64,000 nucleotides of DNA, taken from the NCBI RefSeq assembly GCF_014898055.3, contig NW_023603184.1, positions 106,196,615 through 106,260,614 of the forward strand. The letters run 5' to 3'. Below, piece by piece: positions 33,980 through 46,732 of this stretch (the first letter of the stretch is position 1; the number at the start of each line of letters is the position of its first letter). The notes under the pieces are model-generated. The model ran no database searches and was not told the DNA's origin. It was given only the letters and a program-made list of their open reading frames with translations. This stretch comes from Talpa occidentalis. Lineage: Eukaryota; Chordata; Mammalia; Eulipotyphla; Talpidae. The position numbers and the translations under genes were made by a program.

Positions 33980-34200
33980 ACATTTTACTTATTATTCATA
34001 ATACATGTTGAAAGCAGACACCAAAATGGCTCATTTGGAGCCTTTTTGTGCTTGCCCGCTAAAGCACATTAACGCCAGTACACATTCTGTATTATAGATC
34101 CATAAAATGCATTTGCATAATATTGAAATTATAATCCCAAATGTGTAGTAAAAATCTTTATGAAAAATTGTTACTGCTCAGCTACTATACAGTGGCTAAT
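33980..34200. promoter_or_regulatory. candidate conserved element with POU octamer
   Basis: It contains 'gcccgctaaagcacattaac' and 'gccagtacacattctg', then ATGCATTTGCAT at 34107-34118. That includes a perfect reversed octamer ATTTGCAT, and the 12-mer is one base from the palindromic POU-dimer site ATGCATATGCAT. It is followed by 'aaattataatccc'. No repeat signature is present. Confidence 0.42.
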
Positions 34201-35419
34201 TTTTAATCTTCAGCCTCTCAGCTGCGAGTAAAGATGGGGTATTCTTTAAATAAAAATCTCAGGAGTAGGAGCCTGGAACTTAAGTCTCCCCTCTTTTAAG
34301 TAGGATATTTTCAGTGGAGGAATATAATATCTAAAGTGTTACACAGTTGTCTGCCCAATCATTCTGCCTTTTGTGAACTGATATCTTGACATCAGGTTGA
34401 GAAACATCTCTAATTTACCTGGCTTGTGTCAGCAATGTGGTACTCTCTCATGACCCCCTAAAGTCTTTTCACCTTAATCAGTGGAGAAGCTTTCTGGAAA
34501 ACAATCAAAGTGGCTGAGGTTGCAAATATTTTATCAGAGAATACTACTGGCCACTGTTTCTTGAGGGCTATCTATGTTGCGTGCTGTAGTAGGCTCTTGA
34601 TTAAATTATAAGGTGGAGCTACATCCCTTATGGTGAATTAGTCTAGAACAGTTAAACACTTGCCAGGGTCTCTCATCTCTCAGAGGTAGATGCGTATATG
34701 TTAACCCCCAAATTCCAGTAATTGTATGCAACATGGTGTAAAACACAATTGCTGGGTTTTCCAAATGACTCCACAACTGTGTTTTCAGATAATTTCCAGA
34801 GAGTGCTGGATGAGACTTTCAAGAATTAACATCACTGAGCTGTATTTCTACCAGGTCGTATCGACAGACCTTAATGAAGTGAGTACCTGGTGGGGCCCAT
34901 TCAGAGATGGCCCCGCATTTCCTCTATGGAACTGGCCTTCTCGGCCATCGGGTCCTCTTGCCTTTGTCCTTGGTCCTTGCTACCTTGGAGAGGCCTACTT
35001 GATTCATATTTACAGAGGAGATCAAAAAAGTGAAGCAAGGATATAATCTCTGCCTTTCACAAGGCTCTTCCTCCTTTTTCTTTTTCTCTCTCTTTTGAAG
35101 TTTAAACGTGCAGGAAGGAGAAGAGATAGCTGGAGTCTAACCAGTCTGTCCCTGCTGGATGGGTGACCACCTTATTCTATTGGTTTCCTGATGAGGACCC
35201 AGGAGAACCAAAAATAAGACTAAAACTTCTACTTAAAGAAGGGTGTGTGTCTTGCAATGCTAAAAGATTTTATTATTTCCCTGGTCATTTATTTTGTTTT
35301 GATTTATTTAATTTTAATGGTTATATCTACAATTTTGAGAGGTATAATTGGTCAGAAGTTACTTTTTTAATCATGGGAAGGAAGTCTTTTCTACTTCTTA
35401 AAATACAAACTGTACTGTA
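34201..35419. other. unassigned sequence
   Basis: No gene seen. The 106-codon frame at 34726-35046 and the 88-codon frame at 35163-35429 have no domain that I recognise. Confidence 0.3.
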
Positions 35420-35810
35420 TTACACATGATTTTCTGTATCTCACTTTTTCATTTGTTAGGATCTTAGAAATCATTTTTACAGGGACATATAGAGCTGCCT
35501 CTATCTTTTAACACAAATGTGTTTTAAGTTATTTAATCAGTCTTCTTTTGGTGGGTATTTAAGTTGTTTCCAGTTATTTACTATTATAAATATTAATGCA
35601 ATTAATCACTGATTTATAGGTCATTTTGAAATGTGTGAATAGATCTGTAAGATAAAGTCCTGGAAGGTAATTGCAGAGACATTGGATATATGCACTTTCA
35701 ATTTTGGTAGATTTTGGGAAACTGCCCACCCTAGAGATTGCACCAATTTACATTCTCTTCCCCCACCCCCCATCCCACCATAAGCAGTGTATGAGAGCTC
35801 CTTAGTAACC
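35420..35810 (-). repeat. old L1 relic
   Basis: Read forward it follows the reverse of old L1M-type LINEs: 'tttggtgggtatttaagttg', 'tttccagttatttactatta', 'attgcaccaatttacattct' and 'agcagtgtatgagagctcc'. The C-rich stretch at 35760-35780 lies where the insert in the usual 'cccaccagcagtg' phrase would be. Confidence 0.7.
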
Positions 35811-36879
35811 TTTTAGATCAAGAGTTACTACTGGAGAGCAATGAGTAGACTTCTGAGGGCTGGACAGAGGGCTGACTCGGTGGATGTCAGTTACACTGCT
35901 AGACTGTTCCTAGGCGTGTGACAGAATGACAGAAAAAGACAAGACTGAAAAGCTCTTGATGAGCCCATTCTATTTATTTCAAGCTACTCTGAAATAAACC
36001 CAAACATATGGGTCTCCTGTCTGCTGCAAAAAACCTCCAGGAAGTAAATTCCACAGTCTTCTTGGGTAAACTATTTGGACTTCTCACATCTCTTCTGAAA
36101 GTCAGGACGTTTTTCCTTATGTCTAATATAAATCTTGCCTGCATACATCCACTTGTAAAAAACGTGTGCTAACATTTCCCCAAAGCAATGCCAGTTCAAC
36201 TAGTTAGACAACATGATAGCGTAATTTCATGGCTATCCACCTTTTAAAAAAAAATAGCATACATCCCTTAAGTCATTTTAGAAAACTTTAAGGTATATGC
36301 AAGGGATAGCATGAATGTTTTTATTTTACCCCATATTTAATTTAATTATGGAGTTTAGAGACAGTGTGTGTACTTTAAAATTTTGCCATCTCTCTTATTT
36401 TATTGTTCTCATATATTATAATCACAGAAATATGATATTTTCTCATTAGATAATGATTAACAGAGTTTTCTTAACCACACCTCTGTTATCATTTCTGCTG
36501 AATAAGACTAAGTCATTATAACTGAGAGGCTTGTAGGTTATTTCTGAGTGGATTTTTCTTCTTCTGTCTAGATACAATAACTATTTTAGTAACATTTGGC
36601 ATTCCAAAAATCCCAGCATTGTGCAAATTAAAACATCTGTTTATACTTTGACACCCTCATTCTTCAAAGGTTAGTTGGATTTGCGGTTGCTTTGTTCAAC
36701 AAGACTGCTCTTAGAGCCCAAGGATGCACATTTAATTATTGGGAAGATATGTTTGACAGAGCTGTGGGGGAAAAAAATTACCCTTCATATTCAGACCAGC
36801 ATTAACATTTTTATAGAACGAGATTGCCTGAGAGTTAAAGAAGGGGGGAAGCTCCAGGAAAATAAATATGAATCTATTT
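35811..36879. other. unassigned AT-rich sequence
   Basis: No gene or named repeat. Confidence 0.3.
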
Positions 36880-37150
36880 GGTCACTGGTCTTCTTCTGCT
36901 GATTTACAAGACACCAACCAACGACTCTTGGCTCTGTTGCCTGGAACTCATCAGTTTGCTCTCAAACTGGCATTTCTGATTTCGGCTGAGGTTAAAGACA
37001 GCAAAGAAAACTCTGCTTCCAACAATAAATAACAGAGGGAGTTATTCTTTTCATTCAAACAGGCTTTAGATCATAGCAGACAGCTACAACCAGGTGCATT
37101 TAGCTACATTTGTCATTGCCATGAATGCAAAACATGTAAAGAATCTACTG
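36880..37150. promoter_or_regulatory. candidate conserved non-coding element
   Basis: Non-repetitive block including 'gatttcggctgaggttaaag', 'caacaataaataacagaggg', 'gctttagatcatagcagaca' and 'tgccatgaatgcaaaacatg'. A weak call, based on texture and the lack of repeat hallmarks. Confidence 0.27.
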
Positions 37151-37511
37151 CAAAAGGGTCTCTAGCCAGCCCTTTTCCACCTTAAATATTCTCCCGTCCC
37201 CAATTGTGGTTGAACCGCTGTCACCATAAGGAAGGGCCAAGGTGCCTGTAGTAACAGCCACATTTTCTGATCGGTTTGTTTATTTACACAGGTCACTGGT
37301 GCCAAGTAGCAGATTGTACACTAGAAGCCTTTCTGCATCGCAGGCCAAAGATTGGTAATCTCCCTGGGCAATGCCAGGATAACACATGTTAAGAGGCAGC
37401 AGTGGCTGCTAAGCCAACTCATCACTCACCTAGTCCCACTGCCCCTCCTGGCCTCTCTTGTTGCAGCCTTTTCATTGCCATTCAAAGCCCACAGACCTTA
37501 ACTGCTGGACT
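37151..37511. other. unassigned sequence
   Basis: No gene or named repeat. It includes 'gtggttgaaccgctgtcacc' with a retained CpG. Confidence 0.3.
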
Positions 37512-37555
37512 GGGAAAAAGGGGAAGAGAAGGGGCGAGGTTGGGGGGGGGGAGGG
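37512..37555 (+). other. G-quadruplex motif
   Basis: G-tracts of 3, 4, 4, 10 and 3 are separated by loops of 5, 7, 7 and 1 bases. This satisfies the common G3+ N1-7 rule on the plus strand. It is the best plus-strand quadruplex motif I noticed in the window. Confidence 0.85.
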
Positions 37556-37899
37556 TACATACCTCGATCAGCAAGAGGGATTTGGTGAGGCAGGAACCAG
37601 CAGGTGAACAATGACTCATTTGGAAACTTGCAGCTGGGTGTGTGTGATTTGCATATCAGGACCCTTTGTTAAAGTGGCTTGCCCAGCTGTGTGGGCAAAT
37701 CAGTGGGGGAGGGGGTGTGATGGTGTGAATCAGGAGATGAATTCTCACCAAGAACAAAGTTACTTCTATCTAATTTGTACACAAGTTGAGGGAAGGCATT
37801 CTCATCAGGGACCTGCTGCAAGAAAGCTGCATGGTTCTGAGATTTATTTTCCTTCTGCCAAGTACATTATTTCCAAACTTGCCTTTTCAAGATCTTGCA
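37556..37899. other. unassigned sequence
   Basis: No gene or named repeat. It contains 'gtgatttgcatatcaggacc', an octamer-like ATTTGCAT. Confidence 0.3.
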
Positions 37900-38110
37900 A
37901 ATTCCCTTGAAAAATGATTTAACAATTTAATGAAAACAACAGTGAAACAAAAGCCATGTTGATGAGGGACAGAGGTAAGGTTGGGTTTGAAATGAGTGAC
38001 GAACCTCGTAATGAGGTGTGCAGCTTTGTATATTAAGCGATTTCTCCGCGGTACTTTTCCAGATGTGATGGAATACATTTATTTTTGTGCTCATCTGAAC
38101 TGAAATAATA
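37900..38110. promoter_or_regulatory. candidate conserved non-coding element
   Basis: Retained CpGs ('gtgacgaacctcgtaatgag', 'taagcgatttctccgcggta') in CpG-poor surroundings. They are followed by 'gtgatggaatacatttattt'. No repeat signature is present. Confidence 0.35.
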
Positions 38111-38559
38111 CAAATGAGATACTAAAAAGATATCATTATGTGCAGAAGTAGGGGAAGAATTTAGAATCCCAATTCTGTGAGTTAACAGCTGTGCGTGAAG
38201 CATTCAAAACTGCTTTGAGTCTGCAGGTTGCCCAGGAAACTCTGTCAAGCTCGTATGGACCAGTGATGATCTACGTGTGAATCCTGCATGTTGATAGTTC
38301 AAGGCTATTTTATTTCAAGCAAAAATAAATAGCTGGTAGTAAGAAGTCTATCTCCACCGAAAGCCTGCAGTACGGCTGAATACAGCCACTGCAGTAGTGC
38401 AATAAAATGGGATGAGTTTTAAACTACCAGATGGTACCCTGTACAGTGCCTGAAATAAAATGGAGAATTAGGGTGCCCTAAGGTGTGCACAGGAAAGGCA
38501 ATTACATGAAATAAATGGGCCTCAGGCCTACAGGATGCTCAAGTATGCTACACAGGAGA
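38111..38559. other. unassigned sequence
   Basis: No gene or named repeat. It includes non-repetitive patches such as 'gagtctgcaggttgcccagg'. Confidence 0.3.
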
Positions 38560-38910
38560 CAAATAGTACATCTGGTGAACAGATTTTATCACACACTGGA
38601 AAGCCATAAAGCACGCGGCTGAATATCGGATCCCCGACGCACAATGACATTTTACCTGTGTTGGTATTCAGTGCTGTTTATTTTAAAAGGTGCTGTAATC
38701 TCAATGATGTGTTTTAAAAGCCTCTTTAACATTGTTTCCTGCTCTGTACCATTTTGGGGAGGGAGAGTTTGATGCAATGCAATGAGATTTGGTGGACAAA
38801 TAGCCACTCTGGTCGCACGAGATCATATTTTTATTTCATTTATCTCATTGCTGATGTGATTTTAGTAATAGGATTATACTTGTCAGCACTCCCCGTTTGG
38901 GAAAATGCCA
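38560..38910. promoter_or_regulatory. candidate conserved element with CpG cluster
   Basis: Five CpGs fall within about 35 bases ('gcacgcggctgaatatcgga', 'tccccgacgcac'), with two more at 38813-38819. A TG/CA-poor, non-repetitive body follows: 'gttggtattcagtgctgttt', 'gatgcaatgcaatgagattt'. No frame is maintained. This is the strongest regulatory candidate in the right half by texture. Confidence 0.4.
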
Positions 38911-41574
38911 ACATATTTTGAACGCTAGTTCCCACATCTCCATTTCATTGTCTGAAACCTCTCCAGAGTTTCCCTTCCCACCCGCAGCCCCCCTCCTTTA
39001 TTTCTTAATGTTCAAAGAAAAAGCGATTTTAGGTGGTGGGGTTTTGCGAGGAGATTGTTGGCACAAAGCCCTTTCTTGTTTCATCCTCCATAAATGCAAA
39101 TCTGCTTTCTGTTTGAAAATGGTGTGTTTCTTTTCTATGGTAAAAAGGACCGAGGAACACGTAACATTCATTATTGGTTTAAGAGTGGCTGTAATAAAAT
39201 CCTTTCAGTACTTAAGGATAGTTTTAGCGTCCCTCCTAGGATTCATTCTAGCTTTGATAATTGGGTAATTGCATCCCTCCCCCTCCAATAAATATTTTCA
39301 CCCAATTAAGTTTAAAACTATAATAAATTTTAAAGAATTATTGTCTAAAAATTCATACCCTAGAACCAGTATCAAGTACGAATATTTATCTTAGGCCGCA
39401 GAGCAGAGCAGCCTGTTTATCGGCTTCCTACCTAGGGGCAGCGCCCCAGCTCTGAGAGCTGCAGCGGACAGGGGGGCTTCCCTGGCCCACAAGCACCAGG
39501 GGTCGGGGAACGAGTACCCTTCATATGATTTTCCAAGTGATCCTTTCCTTCCACATTCTACCTACCCCTGTTTGCTTCCTGACAACATTATTCAACCATT
39601 CCTTCATTCACTCACTTATTCAATCATTCATTCCGCTCATAACAGAGCGGTTACCCTGCTCCTGGTAGAAGCTGACCACCGAGGGGCACACCGCATGGAC
39701 AAGGTGGCTGCCTGCAGCTCCCCGCAGAGAATTTAGAGAACCTTCTCCAGCTGATGTGTCCGGAACAATCTTGCAGGGCTTTTCTAGAAATTAAACTCTC
39801 TGTTGCACCAGAGGTGACTCAAAGCTCACGGGCAACTGAGTGACATGAGGCACTAAGCACATCATCTGGCTGAGTAGTAAATGTGGAGCAGTCCCCAGAA
39901 GACTGTCCAAGAGTTCACATTTCAAGCCTCAGCCCACTGGAGACACACAAACCTCCTGCTTCCTCCTTAACAAAATAGAAATTCAACCACAACCCTGTAG
40001 CCTGTAGCTTTTGGCAACAGCAACGCCTGGGGCCTCTGGAGCCAGCAGCAAGAACAAAAGGGCACCAGTGGCACAGCTGAAGTCTGGGAGAAGGGAAAAG
40101 AATGGGAGAGATTTAGTGAAGGAGCAAAAGACAGCTAGAGAATAAATTAAAAAGTAAAAAGAGACCAAAAGGAGGGGTGACCCAACTGGCAGCAAGGAGA
40201 GGATAGACCCAAGGGGAGGCACACCCCAAGGGTGAGGAGCATCCCTCATCCTCCCACCGCCATTCCTTTCTGCAGACCTGCTGCCTCCTCTCATCCAGTC
40301 TGTCCCCTCTCCCTCAGCCGCCTAATTTATCATGCTGCCCCCAAATGCCCAGGCGTGCTCTTCCTGGTCACCTCCTCTGCCTCCACCATCAAAGCTTAAC
40401 CATCTCCATTCGTTTCCCACCAGAGCTTGCGGGGGCATTGGACTCCTAGATACCTTACTTCAAATGAAAGGAGGTAAGAGGACAATCACTTGAAAATATA
40501 ACATCAGTGGTGCTAACTCTCCAGGCTGCGTGGTTTTAAGCACTAGACTCTACTAAGGAAGAGAACACCCATGATAATATTAAGTTGGTGGAAAAATTGT
40601 AAGATATTTAGAAAAACTTTAGTTTGTAAAGCTTTCTACACATTTCAAGAATTTCTGAGGACAACTGGAAAGTTGTATTTAAAAAAAAAATTCCGTTTAG
40701 AGCACCTGAAAAAACTCAGCATCTAGTAAATCTTTGTTTTTCAAAAGCCTTTCTGATAGATGAGGGGTTAGAGATGGCAATTGAGGTTTAGGAAGAAGAA
40801 ACATCCTAAATTTTGAAGTTCAACCGCTGAGCTGAAACTGAATCTGCTTATTTACCTGGTTACATCACATGCAGAGCTGATCGGCGTGATGACAATACTG
40901 CTTCAATACTGCTTACTCACTCTCAAATATTTCACTTGATTTCATTTGGGGAAGTAAAAGTAATACATTTAAGAAATTAGTCTATTTAAGTGAAGGGTAG
41001 GAAAAGATGACAGGGAAAAAAATTACAGGGAATCTCTCATATCTGGATCCAATTTTTACTGTATTTAGATTTTTCATCTGTTCTTAATAAACTAAATAGT
41101 TGACTTCTAAGCAAGTATGGGGGAAGTCGTGAATGGAGACATGTTTCCAGGAAACTCTGAGGGCAAAGTGTGTGGAGGCAGGAGTGCTAGCTATGACGTG
41201 TGTATGTTTCAATGCTGTTTTCTCCAAAGGCTGTTTGGGCCACAGTGGCCGCTGGCTGCCCAATACAGTTGGTGTGTCACCTGCCCTGTAAGCAGAGATG
41301 GCTGGAAGAAGGGATCAGACCAGAATTAGCCAAGGTTGCGAAGAGCACCTCCCCTACCCCCGAGACGGAAGAAGCCTGAGCAGGTGTGGAGAAAGGTTAT
41401 CTCTGTGGCAGCCATCAGAGGCACTCAGCCAGGGAAGCGTCTGGGACCCAGTGGAATCGATGCAAGATGCCAGTGTCTCCATCCTGCACGTTGCACCAGT
41501 GATCAGTGAGCCACACCAGCTGCCCAAGAAGCCATTCTGGTGGGATGGATAAACAAGAGTGGATGGGCTTAATG
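38911..41574. other. 2.7 kb unassigned, partly non-repetitive
   Basis: No gene seen. The 123-codon frame at 38897-39268 and the 103-codon minus frame at 39983-40294 have no domain. 38.99-39.30 kb and 39.37-39.50 kb look non-repetitive and keep CpGs, so the regulatory block to the left may extend here. ATTC-type repeats occur at 39600-39640. A purine-rich patch lies at 40.08-40.22 kb. Confidence 0.3.
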
Positions 41575-41760
41575 CCTGCTGATGCTGTCCTCTAGCTATG
41601 TGAGCTTTGGCAAGTTATTTCATCTTTGTAAGCCTCAGTTCTCTATTCTATACAGTGGGTATGAAAATAGTACTTTCCTCCTAAAATTATAATGAAGAAT
41701 AAAAGAGATAATCCAAAAAAAGTGCAAAGTCCATTGCCTGGAATGGATTCATTTTAGCTT
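41575..41760 (+). repeat. MIR SINE
   Basis: The order 'ctagctatgtgagctttggc', 'aagttatttcatctttgtaa', 'gcctcagttctctattctat' and 'gggtatgaaaatagtacttt' matches MIR. Confidence 0.8.
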
Positions 41761-43009
41761 TTGTTACAAATAATAACTCCACTGATAAGGATAAGTGAAT
41801 TAGAGATAAAAGGGAAAGAGAGAGAAATGAGACTTTCTTTGGGACACTATAGAAAATCATCAGAAAGGTATAGATGAGAAAAGAGATTTGGAGGATGGCA
41901 CAGTGGGGTGGAGGACAGGTAGGGGCGAGGAATAGAGTTAGACGGGATCTGCTCTCCATCTAACATTTCAGGGTTCTCTGATATTAAGGAGTCTCATTCA
42001 AGGGATCTAAAGCTTTGGGATAAGCAGAAGCAAGTGGCAGATGTGGGAGAAAAAAATCAGAGACCATTCTAGAAGCTGGCTTGGTAACAATAATGAATTA
42101 GGATTGCATGGAGATTTAGAAGTTGTTGGATGTGATGAGAGTTGGGTCACAGATGTTCCTGTGGGTATGAAGACATGGGAATGTGGGCAGATGAGTCCTG
42201 GGGGTAATGTTGGCTAGTTCGAAGGAACCAAAGTGAGGACAACTCCAGATTGTCATCACAGGGGTATCGTCAATGCTGATTGAAGATCTTTAGAGAGCAG
42301 GGGTTCTGCTGTCTCCACAGGTGGGTGAAGGTGGTGCAAATGAAAAAGTTTTGTGCTTGTGAGAAACTGGTGACATTGATGAAGGGGAGGAAACTGTTCA
42401 AAAGGGCCTGAATGGATATAAATGACAGAAGACACTACTTTAATGTTTTTAAGGTGACAGAGTAAAATGCATTTTAATTTGCAAGGAAAATAAGAAAAGT
42501 AGTAAAATAAGAGACCTGAATTGACCAGGAGATAATTCCAAATTTTTCTGAAGATAAAAAGGATTGAAAAATATCTGATATGTCAGAATGCACTAGCAAA
42601 ATTATTGGATGAAGCAAAAATGAAACCAAACTCTGGAAATATTTTGATGCCAATCCCATTGACTAAACAGATCTGTGTACTGTAAGGCTTAGTGATCAGC
42701 AAAGACCTTGTTATGTGCAATTAACTGTAGAGAGCTGGCTATAACTATATATGTGCTAGATAGGAGAACAATAAGAAATGATATTTTTCTAGGTTATACA
42801 CAGACAAAAACTAGGGAGAGAGAAGCTAGTAGTACATGAGGCCAACCTCAAATTAAACTGTACATACAAGTTATATTTTCATAATATTACTTCACAAAGG
42901 ACCTCTATTTTCCTACTACCCTTTCTCATCTTACTGAATTGAATTCTGAATTCCATCTCTTTGACTCCATTAATGCTCCTTTCTCAAAAATCAAATGCCA
43001 AATCCAATT
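41761..43009. other. purine-rich sequence, probably old LINE debris
   Basis: No gene. Phrases such as 'gatgtgatgagagttgggtc' recall the old LINE-associated repeat seen at 5.4-6.0 kb, but the alignment is weak. Confidence 0.3.
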
Positions 43010-43180
43010 ACATGTCTATGTATACTGTAGGGCCCTGTGCTAGATATTGGGTGACATGATCCCTGTCCTCCAAGAGTTTACAATCTTGGGGGAAGGCACA
43101 TACACAGGTACATACACAGATAAGTAAATATAGAACAGGACAGGAGATCAATATTATGTGATCTGTAGACCATGCTTTGA
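43010..43180 (-). repeat. L2 LINE relic
   Basis: The phrase 'ggccctgtgctagatattgg' is followed by 'ccctgtcctccaagagttta' and 'cagataagtaaatatagaac'. This is the reverse of the L2 3' region in the correct order. Confidence 0.7.
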
Positions 43181-44859
43181 AGATACAGCATGGTATCATC
43201 AAGGATATGAGGCAGCAGCTATGAATTCTCATTGAGTGGACTAATGGGACTTCTTGGGAATTTAAGATTTCAATGATGAGACCAGGGATATGAGAGGATG
43301 TTATGAGCAGAGGTACCAGAATAAGCCAAGATGTTTTCGGGAAATGAATAGGTCAGGATAGTGGAAGAAACACTTTGTAGAAGGCCAGTCCAATATATTA
43401 CATACAATACACAACACTTGATCAGTCCTACATATTTCAGATATGTTACTCTCAGCAATGTGAAACAGAGAGAAATAGCCCTGAGATGATGATGGCCTCC
43501 ACTGAGTCTAGCAGAAGAGATGGAAAGAGGGGTTGGGTTGGAAAGACACCATGGTGGTAGACTCAACAAGACTAAATGACCTATTGGGTGTGGAGATGAG
43601 AGAGAAGTTGAAGCCTGAGGTTCTTTTCAGAGTTCTTATTCTCAAGAGTCCCTCCCACATGATTTTGCTTACTACTTCCAACTTCTTGAAGTTTTCTTCT
43701 GTTTCTTTTAGCAAGATACAACTGTCCTGCCTCTCCTTCTGGTCTTGAGCAAAAAGTTAATTAGTAACCTTTGGTAAGAAATCCAATCCTTCATTCCAAC
43801 ACCCATTTCTCTGAAAGATTAAGTGACTGATGTTACTTGGAGAAGGTCTGAGTTAAGTGGTAGGTCCTAGACTTTAAGATTTATCTACTAAACTGAGTTT
43901 CATCCCCTCAGGGAGAAGAAAAGGGGAAGAGATTGGTTGCAGATGTATCTAGATGTGAGCCTACAGAAGTGAAATGTTCGTAAGATCCCTAACTGGAAAA
44001 CTTAATGCTTCATACTAACAGTCAAAAAAATAGTTTAAATTTCATGCCAAGATAGTGAGTTTTCCATAGAGATATGATTTGGAATGGCTGACATGTAAAC
44101 CTTCTTCCCAGGCTTCACTGTGAAGCACAAGTTTGATTCAACAGACAGCAGCGAGTCTTTAAGAGCTGTGACGGCACATCACATCAGAGGGTGTGTATGG
44201 ATTTACAGCTTCCAGGTAGGCAGACCCTGTGCAAATATGATAAAAGCCCTCTAAATTTTTTGCACAAATAAATGAGTGCTTAGCTAGCTGTGTTTCTTAA
44301 ATTAAATGACTCAGCCATTGTTCACTTGTAAAATACCCAAGGGTTCTTGTCTACATTTTGGAGTAATGTGCTGCAACATTTCTGCTGGAAGAACAAAGCA
44401 GTTTGGGGACTGTAGGAAATCACTAACTTCTATTTTTGTTTTGCACACTGCTAACTTAATAAGAAATATGCTGCTGAGTACAAGTTTTTATGACAGGCAT
44501 TTCTTAGACCATATCTCTAGTGACAAACAGGGGTGACAAGAGCAAAATAGTCTTGTGTTTAAGAAAATGATTTGAGACACAGGTCAATAATCTTAGGAAC
44601 CAAACATTTTGCTTGACTCTTAATTGATAGGCCTTACAGTAATGATCATCTAAATGGAAATCTTGCCTGTAGAACCATTGAGTTTCTTTTCTAGAAAGTA
44701 GTTGAAGAAACTTTTTACTATCTCACAAGATGGTAAAGCTTGTATTCTATGTATATTCATGAAATGCCTGTCATGATATAGATGTGAAGTACTCCTCATT
44801 CAGCATTTGTAACAAACAAAATAGTATATAAACAAGTTGTGGTAAATGAAGCTTTCTGA
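43181..44859. other. unassigned sequence, partly old LINE debris
   Basis: No gene. 43.2-43.9 kb may continue the L2-type element. 44.1-44.5 kb is non-repetitive without clear motifs. Confidence 0.3.
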
Positions 44860-45045
44860 CCAGTTCCATCCATGTTGACACAAATGGCAAGATTTCACCT
44901 TTTTTTAGACGAATAGTATTCCATTGTGTGTATGTACTACATCTTTATCCAATTATCTGTCAGTGGGCACTGAGGTCATTCATATCTTGACTTGTAAGTA
45001 GTGCTGCAATAAACACAGGGGTGCATATATCATTTCTAATTTTTC
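44860..45045 (-). repeat. L1 ORF2 3' end relic
   Basis: Read forward it is the reverse of the end of L1 ORF2: 'ccagttccatccatgttgac', 'gaatagtattccattgtgtg', 'ctacatctttatccaatta', 'gtcagtgggcactgaggtc' and 'gtgctgcaataaacacaggg'. It is older than the L1 at the right edge and is cut off at both ends. Confidence 0.85.
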
Positions 45046-46574
45046 TTTCTTAATTTTGAATACTGTAATGGGAATATGTCATGTAATGGAAGTCATGTTT
45101 ACAACAAAGTCAGAGGAACTGAGGAAGGTGGCTACAACCCTCCTATCACTGAAGCCTTCCAGGCAATCTCTTAAATCCCCAAGATTCAGACCATGTTCTC
45201 CAGTTGCTGGTATGTGGACTAAGAGAATGAATAAAGTTGGGGGAAGAACAGGAGAGGCTGTACCTTCTACCTTTGCCAAAGTGACCTGTCTTCCTTCGAG
45301 TCAGGTCCTCCCAGATGTGAAGAAGTCATTGCTTTGATTGTCAAGGAAGACTCAAATTTTCTAATGAAAATGAGTAGGCTCAACTTCATTTATACATGAT
45401 TTAAGTGACTATTCAGGGTATATAAAAAAGGCATGTGTAGTGGACACTCTACTAGAAATCACATAGACTTCCAACCAGAAAATAGAAACCTGCATTCCAG
45501 GAAAAGCAGAGGACTGCCATATCAGAGGCACTGGGGCAGAGGAATGAAGATTTGGTTCCAAAGGGAAAAGGGAATTGGTTGAAAAAACTGAGTCCCAAAT
45601 CCTCTAGAGTAACTTCAGAAATACTGCAGAACCCATTTTAGGGATGGAACAGCTTTTCAGGTACATGAAGCTATAAACATTTCCTTAATTGTGAGACATT
45701 TGTGATCTCCAGGCAAGAGGGGGAACTCTTATGTGTCTCCCTTAAGCTCTCGCCAATTCATATTCACTGGCCGAATGCTTGGAGTGATGAAAAGCCCTCC
45801 TTGAGTTTTCCAGTCTCTTCCTATCACTGTCCTCTACTGTGGGACAACCAACTCCAGCTGAATTGAGGGCTCAAGGGGTAACAATGAAGTGCATAAATTC
45901 TAGTGGGTTATTCTTTTGGTTGTGGCCACTAGACTTACCCAAGTAAGCAATGGACACCAACAAAGACCATTGAGCAAAGAGGGGGCATGCCTAGAGCTAT
46001 GTTCTAGAAAGATCATTCCGATAGCAGTGTGGAGGAATGAATTAGACCAGGAAGGGGATGATGGCAGGGAACATACTCATCACTTTTCAAATGTGTCAAT
46101 GAGAGATGATAAGCATTGGAAGCAGGACAATGACAATTACATCAGCTTACCCATAATTATAGTTATTACTGTCAAACACCGTGGGCCTAACACACCTCCT
46201 CATAACCCCAGCCCATGTCATGCCACCCCAGTGACAGTGACCTCCTTGTCTAGGGCCTCCACACCTTACTCAGACATGAGCCTACATGTCATAAGTATGT
46301 CTGTTTCCAATAGGGTTTAATATGCATTCCTTGCCATCAAAGTCTTCTGGTAAATTTACAGTTTGGCACAGGGCCATTTCCGCATCCTGCTCCTACCAAG
46401 CCCAGCAAGATCCTCTTTACATCTATTTTCTTTAACTTCTGTCACAGAACCAAGTAGTAGGCCCATGTGGCAGCCCAGCCAACAGCCTCTCTTTTTCAGG
46501 ATGATTAAGGTCAGGAGGGGCTCAACAGATGAGCCCATGCTACCTTCACAGGATGCTACAAGGTAATTATTATA
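45046..46574. other. unassigned sequence, partly old LINE debris
   Basis: No gene. 'gaaagatcattccgatagca' followed by 'gtgtggaggaatgaattaga' (about 46007-46045) matches the same old repeat as 5.4-6.0 kb. The 134-codon frame spanning it is not a gene. Confidence 0.35.
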
Positions 46575-46732
46575 GCTTTGTACTTTGTACTGAGCACTTA
46601 TTTGGTCCTGGACTCTGGGCCATGTGTTACATACTTGTTGGTCATTTAATTCTCATAGCAACCTATGTCATTTACTTGTCACAACCTATGAAGTAGGTTG
46701 TGTTATATTCCTGCTAACCAGAGAGAAAGTCA

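Noticed and set aside
40570..40650. MADE1/mariner-like element ('ttaagttggtggaaaaattg')
   Set aside because: The first bases resemble the mariner terminus but the matching inverted terminus is not seen.
45916..46320. 134-codon plus-strand frame
   Set aside because: It crosses old LINE-type repeat sequence and carries no domain.
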